Shown here: in pieces, positions 58,338-64,000 of the stretch
How the letters are laid out: the number at the start of each line of letters is the position of its first letter
Position numbering within the stretch: position 1 is the stretch's first letter
Source: Sandaracinus amylolyticus
GTDB lineage: Bacteria > Myxococcota_A > Polyangia > Polyangiales > Sandaracinaceae
Length of the DNA stretch: 64,000 nucleotides
Direction: 5' to 3'
NCBI RefSeq assembly: GCF_021631985.1
Contig: NZ_CP070225.1
Location: forward strand, 9,238,001 to 9,302,000
Position numbers and translations under genes: made by a program
The notes under the pieces: model-generated
Database searches by the model: none
Told to the model about the DNA's origin: nothing
Seen by the model: only the letters and a program-made list of their open reading frames with translations

Positions 58338-59342
58338 ATGCTGCGCGGTGATCTCGCGACGATGCCGCTGACCGACGTGCTCCAGTGGGCCGAGGCGGCG
58401 CGGCGGAACGTACGGATCGAGATCGAGCGCGAGAGCGGGCTCGGCGCGTGGATGATCACCCACGAGCGCGAGGTCGTCGCGAGCTCGATGCCCACGGTGC
58501 GCGGCGTGCTCGCGTCCGACGGAACGCCCGACGCACCGGGCCCGGGGTTGCGCGCCGCGGCGATCGAGTCGCTGCTCGATCTCTTCCTCGAGACCCAGGG
58601 CCGCTTCACGCTCCGCGACGTCTCGGATCTCACGACGACCGCGTCCGACGCGGTGAAGCTCGCGGTGCCGCTCGGCTTCCTCGTGATGGAAGGCCTGCGC
58701 CAGCTCGACGAGTGGCCGCGCCTCGCGTCGACGTACCCCGACGACGCTGCACGCCTGCGCGCGATCGGCACCGCGCCCGACGACGAGCTCGGCGCGGTGC
58801 AGTCGGCGATCCTCGAGCAAGCACGTCGTCCGTTCGGCTCGGGCACGCCCACGCTCGCCGAGATGCAGCTCGTGCTCGGGCTCTCGCGCACCGCGCTGCT
58901 GCGGCGCGTCGACGAGCTGCGCGCGATCGGCTGCGTCGAGGTCGAGGGCGCGCTGCCCGGCGCACGTGATCTCGCGGCGACCCTGATCGATCAGGCCGCG
59001 GTGCTGGTGCGCGAGGAGCAGTTCGCCGAGGCCGCGCACGTGCTGCGCTCGCTGCTCGCGAGCAGCCCCGCCGACACGCGGGTGCGACGCCTGCTCGAGC
59101 AGACCGAGCGCGCCCACCTCGCGGCCTGTTATGCGCAGCTCGCGAAGACCGACGTGGTGCGCATCGCCCGCCCGCCCTCCGCCGCGATCCCGAGCGCGGA
59201 TCAGGCGCTGCTCGACGCGCTCGCACAGAAGCCGCGCAGCGTGGCGGCGCTCACGCTGCTCTCGCCGCTGCGCGAGCTCGAGACGCTGCTCGCGCTGATT
59301 CGCTTGCGCAAGAAGGGCATCGTCGAGGTCTCGCCCGCCTAG
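58338..59342 (+). CDS. DUF4388 (PATAN) domain protein
   Basis: 334 residues. The N-terminal domain shows the DUF4388 pattern LRGDLATMPLTDVLQWAEAARRNVRIEIERESG ... WMITHEREVVASSM, a predicted protein-interaction module found in response regulators and GTPase systems. The middle has a helix-turn-helix-like part (TLAEMQLVLGLSRTALLRRVDELRAIG), then helices resembling TPRs (ADTRVRRLLEQTERAHLAACYAQLA). It shares a short promoter region with the MglA-like gene, suggesting that they work together. Confidence 0.82.
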   Translation: MLRGDLATMPLTDVLQWAEAARRNVRIEIERESGLGAWMITHEREVVASSMPTVRGVLASDGTPDAPGPGLRAAAIESLLDLFLETQGRFTLRDVSDLTTTASDAVKLAVPLGFLVMEGLRQLDEWPRLASTYPDDAARLRAIGTAPDDELGAVQSAILEQARRPFGSGTPTLAEMQLVLGLSRTALLRRVDELRAIGCVEVEGALPGARDLAATLIDQAAVLVREEQFAEAAHVLRSLLASSPADTRVRRLLEQTERAHLAACYAQLAKTDVVRIARPPSAAIPSADQALLDALAQKPRSVAALTLLSPLRELETLLALIRLRKKGIVEVSPA

Positions 59343-59528
59343 CTCGCGAGCACGCAGTGCCTAGATGATCGCGCAGGGTGGCGATCGACACGACGACGAC
59401 GCACTGCGTCGCGATCCGTAACGGCACTCGTTCCGTCCTGTTTCGTGACGCGCACGACGCGGTGCGGCGTGAGGCGCGTCAATGTTTCTCGACGGACGAG
59501 GCCGGAAATGCGTGGTAGAGGTCGACGT

Positions 59529-60671
59529 ATGGCGGACTTCAGCCACACGTCTCCGAGCGGCTTTCCTGCGCCATTCGCTACGCTACGTGCACGCGCAGAG
59601 CCGCTCCCCGCGGAGCTCCTGTTGCGCATGCACGAGCGCATGGTCGAGGCGCGCTGTCTCGAGGAGCGCCTCATCCGCATGCAGCGTGGAGGGGACGGCT
59701 ACTTCTGGATCGGCGGGCCCGGCGAAGAGGCGTTCAACGTCGCGCTCGGCCTGCTCGCGAAGAAGGGCCAGGGTCTCGATCACGACTACCTGCATCTGCA
59801 CTATCGCTCGAGCGCGACGCTGCTCGCGATGGGCGCCGATCCGGTGGACGCGCTCCGGCAGATGAAGAGCGTCGCGACCGATCCCTACTCGGGCGGTCGC
59901 AACTTCTGCGGTCACTACAGCAAGCGCGAGTGGAACGTCGCGCCGATCACCTCGCCGATCGAAGTGCAGTACGCGACCGCGATCGGCACCGCGATTGCGC
60001 AGAAGCGCGCGGGCGGCGAGGGCATCACGATCGTGCAGGGCGGCGACGCGGGCACGGCCGAGGGCGACTTCGCGAGCTGCCTCGTCTGGGCGTCGCGCCC
60101 GGGCTTCGAGCTCCCGATGCTGATCATCGTGACCAACAACGGCTGGGGCATCTCCACGCCGGGCCACGAGCAGCACGGCGAGCAGCGCATCGCGGATCGC
60201 GGCAAGGCGTTCGGGATGCGCACCGCGACGATCGACGGCAACGACGCGGAGAGCGCGTACCGCGGCCTCGAGGAAGCGATGCGCTACGTGCGTCGCGAGC
60301 GGAAGCCGTTCCTCCTCGAGGCGTACGTCTCGCGTCTCTACGGTCACTCGAGCTCGAGCGGCTCGAACTACGTCGAGACCGAGTTCGACTGCGTCACCGA
60401 GATCGAGAAGAAGCTCGTCGCGCGCCACCTGCGCACCAGCGACGAGTGCGACTCGCTGCGCGCCGAGTACGAGCAGTTCCTCCTCGAGGCGGCGAAGACG
60501 GTCTCGCTCGAGCCGAAGCCCGAGCCGGCGTCGGTCTGGGAGCACGTCTTCACGGATCGCGACATCGTCGGCGAGGGCGCCCGCAAGGTGCCCCACGACA
60601 ATCGCCTCTGGAAGGCTCCGGCATGCTCGTTCCCGACGACCAAGGCGTCGAAGAGCGGCAGCGCTTCCTGA
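59529..60671 (+). CDS. 2-oxoacid dehydrogenase E1, alpha subunit
   Basis: 380 residues from ATG 59529; the open frame upstream is not conserved. Thiamine-diphosphate site: VQGGDAGTAEGDFASCLVW followed by IIVTNNGWGIST, the GDG-x26-NN motif with Ala at the third position. DHDYLHLHYRSSATLLAMG and GGRNFCGHYSKREWNV are family blocks. It decarboxylates a 2-oxoacid together with the beta subunit downstream; sequence type is closest in feel to branched-chain or related dehydrogenases, but the substrate cannot be read. No E2 or E3 in the window. Confidence 0.88.
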   Translation: MADFSHTSPSGFPAPFATLRARAEPLPAELLLRMHERMVEARCLEERLIRMQRGGDGYFWIGGPGEEAFNVALGLLAKKGQGLDHDYLHLHYRSSATLLAMGADPVDALRQMKSVATDPYSGGRNFCGHYSKREWNVAPITSPIEVQYATAIGTAIAQKRAGGEGITIVQGGDAGTAEGDFASCLVWASRPGFELPMLIIVTNNGWGISTPGHEQHGEQRIADRGKAFGMRTATIDGNDAESAYRGLEEAMRYVRRERKPFLLEAYVSRLYGHSSSSGSNYVETEFDCVTEIEKKLVARHLRTSDECDSLRAEYEQFLLEAAKTVSLEPKPEPASVWEHVFTDRDIVGEGARKVPHDNRLWKAPACSFPTTKASKSGSAS

Positions 60672-60701
60672 CGTGATCGCGAACGACCACCAGTGAACCG
60701 A

Positions 60702-60723
60702 ACGGGGCCCGAGAGGGCCCCGT
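60702..60723 (+). terminator. Hairpin between E1-alpha and E1-beta genes
   Basis: ACGGGGCCC (60702-60710) with GGGCCCCGT (60715-60723), loop GAGA, in a 73-base gap. CGTGCATCGAG follows; no T-run. It may tune the ratio of the two subunits. Confidence 0.45.
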
Positions 60724-60744
60724 CGTGCATCGAGAGAATCAGCG

Positions 60745-61914
60745 ATGGCAACGATGGTCCAGGCAGTCCGTCTCGCGCTGCACGTCGGCGAGACGAAGCT
60801 CGGCGTGACCGACATCTTCGGCGAGGACGTGGGCCCGCCGCTCGGCGGCGTGTTCACCGCGACGCAGGGCCTGCGCACCGCGTGGAACTCGCCGCTCGAC
60901 GAGCGCGGCATCGTGGGCGCCGCGATGGGCCTCGCGATGGCGGGCCAGAAGCCGGTCGCCGAGATCCAGTTCTGCGACTACGCGTTCAACACGATCGACC
61001 TGCTGAAGCTCGCGGGCAACACGCTGTGGTCGAGCAACGGCGACTGGAACGTGCCCCTCGTGCTGATGACGCCGGTGGGCGCGGGCATCCACGGCAGCCT
61101 CTACCACTCGCATTCGCTCGACGCGCAGGCGACGCGCATCCCGGGCTGGAAGATCGTGATGCCGAGCAACCCGCGCGACGCGTACGGGCTGATGCTCTCG
61201 GCGATCCAGGATCCGAACCCGGTCATGGTGCTGATCCCGAAGGCGCTCATGCGCGTGAAGGCCGCGGGGCCCGACGAGATGATCCCCGGTGAGCCCGAGG
61301 ACCCGCGCGCGCTCGGGAAGATGATCGACGCACCGATCGGCCAGCGCGAGGGCTGGGAGCCCGAGTGGCCCGAGACCGCGCTCGAATTCGTGCCGATCGG
61401 CGCGGCGAAGACGGTGCGCCGCGGCGAGCACGTCACGGTGGTGACCTACGGGCGCATGGTCGGTGTCGCGAAGCGCGCGGCGGACGTGCTGTCGCGCGAG
61501 GACATCGACGTCGAGCTGATCGACCTGCGCTCGCTGCATCCCTACGACTGGCCGGCGATCGCGGAGTCGGTCGCGCGCACCGGGCGCGCGGTCTTCGTCA
61601 ACGAGGACACGGAGATCACGAACTTCGGCGAGCACCTCATCCGCCGCTGCGTCGAGGAGCTCTGGGACTCGCTGCGCGCGCCGCCGATCCTCGAGGCGGG
61701 CAAGCACCTGCCGGGCGTCGGTCTCGCGGAGCCGCTCGAGGCGGCGACGATCCCCGGGCTCGGCTCGGTGACCGACGCGATCCGTCGCTGCGTGCGCCAG
61801 CCCGATCGTCGCGTGGGCAACTCGCGCCCGCGCCGCGACTTCGCGTTCACGTGGACCGGTGAAGCGCCGGTCGGTCCCTTCGACGCGTACGAGCGCGCGT
61901 TCCGGCATCGATGA
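60745..61914 (+). CDS. 2-oxoacid dehydrogenase E1, beta subunit
   Basis: 389 residues. VFGED-type motif GVTDIFGEDVGPPLGGVF, RGIVGAAMGLAMAGQKPVAEIQFCDYAF, GIHGSLYHSHS and the transketolase C-terminal domain (VTVVTYGRMVGVAKRAADVL, VELIDLRSLHPYDWPAI) are present. Partner of the alpha subunit in an alpha2beta2 enzyme. A C-terminal stretch (RRDFAFTWTGEAPVGPFD) is longer than usual. The stop overlaps the next ATG (ATGA). Confidence 0.9.
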   Translation: MATMVQAVRLALHVGETKLGVTDIFGEDVGPPLGGVFTATQGLRTAWNSPLDERGIVGAAMGLAMAGQKPVAEIQFCDYAFNTIDLLKLAGNTLWSSNGDWNVPLVLMTPVGAGIHGSLYHSHSLDAQATRIPGWKIVMPSNPRDAYGLMLSAIQDPNPVMVLIPKALMRVKAAGPDEMIPGEPEDPRALGKMIDAPIGQREGWEPEWPETALEFVPIGAAKTVRRGEHVTVVTYGRMVGVAKRAADVLSREDIDVELIDLRSLHPYDWPAIAESVARTGRAVFVNEDTEITNFGEHLIRRCVEELWDSLRAPPILEAGKHLPGVGLAEPLEAATIPGLGSVTDAIRRCVRQPDRRVGNSRPRRDFAFTWTGEAPVGPFDAYERAFRHR

Positions 61915-62720
61915 GCCAGTACGGGCTCGCGGCGCGTTGCCCGGCGTGTGGCGCGGCGCGGCTCGAAGAAGCGAGCGCAGAGCTCGTGCGCTGCCAGGTG
62001 TGCGGCGCGATGCTCGATCGCCATCTGCGCCCGCTGCCGCCGATCCACGGCGCGGGCGCGCCGATGCCGCGCGCGCCCGAGGTCGTCGACGAGGCGGAGC
62101 AGACCTGGGTCAGGCTCGACGCGAGCGAAGAGATCCCGACCGACCCGCGCGCGCAGCAGCACTTCGAGCAGCCCATGCATCCACGCATGGCGGAGCCCGC
62201 GAGCCATGCATCCATGCATGACCCTCCGCAGCGCGGCTCGTTCGCCCCGCCGCCTCCGCCGGTCGCCGGTGCGTTCGCCGCGCCGCCTCCGAAGGACGCG
62301 TTCGATCGCGACGCGCAGAAGCGACCGTGGTCGCGCGCGGTGGGCGATGGGGGCCCGCCGCACGGGCTCGATCTGCTCGTCCTGATCCTGGCGGGCCTCG
62401 ACATCCTCTCGATCGGGCTCTGGGCTCGATCGAACGCGCCGATCGCCGGCTGCTACATGATCCCGCTCGGGGTCTCGCTGCTCATCGTCTACTTCTTCTG
62501 GGCCGGGAAGAACTGGGCGCGCTTCCTCCTCATGACGGGGGCGCTGATGGAGCTCGTGATGGGCGGCATCGCGTTCGCGGTGGTGCGCCGCCACATGACC
62601 GGGCCCGAGATGCTCTCGCTCGGGGCGCGCGTGGCGTTCGACGTGTACTTCCTCTGGTTCTGCGTGCGCCCCGACACCGTGTCGTACTTCGAGCGACGCT
62701 CGGGGCGCCCCAAGCGATAG
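61911..62720 (+). CDS. Zinc-ribbon membrane protein
   Basis: 269 residues; its ATG overlaps the E1-beta stop. N-terminal zinc ribbon with two CxxC pairs (CPAC, CQVC), a long disordered Pro/Ala-rich linker (about 40-135, including MHP/MHD stretches encoded by ATGCAT-rich DNA), then three or four transmembrane helices (LDLLVLILAGLDILSIGLWA, YMIPLGVSLLIVYFFWAG, LLMTGALMELVMGGIAFAV). Function unknown; translational coupling to E1-beta may be incidental. Confidence 0.72.
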   Translation: MSQYGLAARCPACGAARLEEASAELVRCQVCGAMLDRHLRPLPPIHGAGAPMPRAPEVVDEAEQTWVRLDASEEIPTDPRAQQHFEQPMHPRMAEPASHASMHDPPQRGSFAPPPPPVAGAFAAPPPKDAFDRDAQKRPWSRAVGDGGPPHGLDLLVLILAGLDILSIGLWARSNAPIAGCYMIPLGVSLLIVYFFWAGKNWARFLLMTGALMELVMGGIAFAVVRRHMTGPEMLSLGARVAFDVYFLWFCVRPDTVSYFERRSGRPKR

Positions 62721-62742
62721 CCGCGTGCACCACCTCGTGCAT

Positions 62743-62982
62743 ATGCATGCACGCAGATGGATGGCCGCGATCGCGGCGCTCGGCCTCACGCTCGGCATCG
62801 GCACCGGCCTCGCGCTGCGCGCGAACGCGCAGACGCGCGCCTACCGCGAGTGCTACGCGCAGGCCCTCGTCTTCAACGACATCACCGCGACGTCGACGCC
62901 GCAGACCACCACGCCGATCCCGATCGGCTGGACGATCGTCGGCGTGCACGGGCGTCCCGCCGCGGTCGTGCTCTGCCGCTGA
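62743..62982 (+). CDS. Small secreted protein
   Basis: 79 residues from ATG 62743 (GTG 62725 or ATG 62761 are alternatives). Signal peptide RRWMAAIAALGLTLGIGTGLALRANAQ; the mature part of about 50 residues (TRAYRECYAQALVFNDITATS ... GWTIVGVHGRPAAVVLCR) has two cysteines. No family recognised. High third-position GC supports it as coding. Confidence 0.55.
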   Translation: MHARRWMAAIAALGLTLGIGTGLALRANAQTRAYRECYAQALVFNDITATSTPQTTTPIPIGWTIVGVHGRPAAVVLCR

Positions 62983-63004
62983 TCGGTGCCTATCTGCCGT
63001 GGCG

Positions 63005-63268
63005 ATGAGCACCCGCGACGTCACCACGCCGACCGAGCGCATCGATCTCCTGCTCGAGCAGGCGCGTCACTTCCTCGAGCTCGATCTCGTCGGTGAGGCG
63101 ATCGCGCGCACCCGTCACGCGCTCGCGCAGTGCGAGAAGGAGCTCGCCCACGCGAGCGATGCGGCGACGCGCCACGAGATCATCACGCGGCGAGAGATCG
63201 CGATCGACCTGCTGAACCGGCTCGGAGGCAAGCCGCTGCCGTCGGACGAGGAGCACGGTACGATCTGA
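63005..63268 (+). CDS. Small helical protein, unknown
   Basis: 87 residues from ATG 63005. Helix-forming throughout (ERIDLLLEQARHFLELDLVGEAIARTRHALAQCEKELAHASDAATRHEII in pieces), probably a helical hairpin or coiled coil. No motif recognised. Confidence 0.6.
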   Translation: MSTRDVTTPTERIDLLLEQARHFLELDLVGEAIARTRHALAQCEKELAHASDAATRHEIITRREIAIDLLNRLGGKPLPSDEEHGTI

Positions 63269-63274
63269 TCGTCG

Positions 63275-64000
63275 ATGCTCCGCTCTCTCGTCCGTGCGCT
63301 TCCATTCCTCGTCGCGCTGCTCCTGATGCAGGCGAGCGCGCGCGCCCAGCTCGAGGGCGCGGTGCACCTGCGCACCGGGTTCATCCCCGACCCCGCGGTG
63401 CTCGAAGGACGCGCGACCGCGACGCGCCCCGCGAGCGAGCTCGCGTCCGCGTGCACCGGCTTCGTCGGCACCTCGCCGAGCCACGTGCTCGCGCTCGACA
63501 CGCGCTTCGGGTACCTGCGCCTCTTCGCGACCGCCGACGTCGATCTCGTCCTCGCGGTGCGCACCGCGCGCGGCGAGTGGCTGTGCAGCGACGATCGCTT
63601 CGGGCCGCATCCTGCGGTCGAGGGCATCTTCACGTCGGGGCGCGTCGAGGTGTGGATCGGCGGCAAGACCCTCGGCACGAGCGGCGACTACCAGCTCCGG
63701 ATCACCGAGACCCGAAGCGTGAGGCCCGGCATCGGCGAGGCTTCGACGTGGGACGAGGGCGAGGCGCTCGCGCGCGATCTCGGACTCGACGTCGAAGCGA
63801 CCGAGGGCACCCACGAAGGCATCCGGCTGCAGCGCGGGTTCCTCCCCGATCCGCGCACGATCGCGGGCGCCGCCGGTGGGCCCATCGACGCGACCTCGCT
63901 CGGTGGGACGTGCCGCGGGCACATCTCCGCGCGGCCCACGCACGCGATCACGCTGCGCAGCGACTTCGACTTCCTGCAGCTCTGGGTCGACGCCGAGGGC
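63275..64000 (+). CDS. Secreted protein with tandem repeats, 3' end outside window
   Basis: 242 residues are visible, with no stop before the window ends. Signal peptide MLRSLVRALPFLVALLLMQASARAQ. Two copies of a roughly 150-residue unit: the first starts LRTGFIPDPAVLEGRATATR and contains CTGFVGTSPSHVLALDTRFGYLRLF; the second starts LQRGFLPDPRTIAGAAGG and contains CRGHISARPTHAITLRSDFDFLQLW. The unit resembles prepeptidase/pilus-type beta domains of secreted proteins, but I cannot assign a family. It starts 6 bases after the previous stop. Confidence 0.75.
   Translation, partial: MLRSLVRALPFLVALLLMQASARAQLEGAVHLRTGFIPDPAVLEGRATATRPASELASACTGFVGTSPSHVLALDTRFGYLRLFATADVDLVLAVRTARGEWLCSDDRFGPHPAVEGIFTSGRVEVWIGGKTLGTSGDYQLRITETRSVRPGIGEASTWDEGEALARDLGLDVEATEGTHEGIRLQRGFLPDPRTIAGAAGGPIDATSLGGTCRGHISARPTHAITLRSDFDFLQLWVDAEG

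Overview
The window is a contiguous piece of a very GC-rich chromosome (almost every codon ends in G or C). It looks like a member of the Myxococcota, probably near Sandaracinus; that is inferred from content, not from a database match. Supporting signs are an MglA-type GTPase, a DUF4388/PATAN protein, many cysteine-rich and RCC1-type lipoproteins, a bacterial enhancer-binding protein, and large HEAT/TPR proteins beside a Ser/Thr kinase. No tRNA, rRNA, CRISPR array, prophage or transposase gene was recognised.

Region 1 (1-18620) is the str/S10/spc/alpha ribosomal supercluster on the + strand: the end of rpsG, then fusA, tuf, rpsJ, rplD, rplW, rplB, rpsS, rplV, rpsC, rplP, rpmC, rpsQ, rplN, rplX, rplE, rpsN, rpsH, rplF, rplR, rpsE, rpmD, rplO, secY, adk, an IF1-like gene, rpmJ, rpsM, rpsK, rpsD, rpoA and rplQ. 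Three things are unusual. rplC (L3) is missing between rpsJ and rplD. EF-Tu has a divergent switch I. Hairpins, two of them textbook intrinsic terminators, cut the cluster at places other than the classical operon borders.

Region 2 (18644-32700) holds accessory and conserved single genes: a low-complexity basic protein, a glycosyltransferase, a DUF2383 ferritin-like protein, a YgaP/SRPBCC fusion, an extensin-like peptidase, a HEAT/TPR membrane protein beside acylphosphatase, the conserved trio rpmE-DUF1385-prfA, a Cys-rich lipoprotein, and a coupled pair of a membrane protein and a 1204-residue C39-like/TPR protein.

Region 3 (32850-47817) contains lon, a planctomycete-style PSD1/DUF1549/DUF1553 gene coupled to a DUF1501 gene, a lipoprotein made of nine Cys-rich repeats in strict A/B alternation, a bifunctional RelA/SpoT enzyme, a membrane protein, and a large protein with a C-terminal Ser/Thr kinase.

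Region 4 (48036-64000) holds two overlapping paralogous methyltransferases, a sensorless sigma-54 activator, a MarR regulator and an AhpD-like gene sharing a 19-base motif, a TonB-dependent receptor coupled to an RCC1-repeat lipoprotein, an MglA-like GTPase divergent from a PATAN protein, the alpha and beta subunits of a 2-oxoacid dehydrogenase E1, and several small secreted or membrane proteins. The last gene runs off the end of the window.

A palindromic repeat of about 75-87 bases recurs downstream of four genes (35246, 47826, 47926, 43661, 57056, plus a deleted remnant at 47998). Its two sequence subfamilies keep the same fold through paired base changes.
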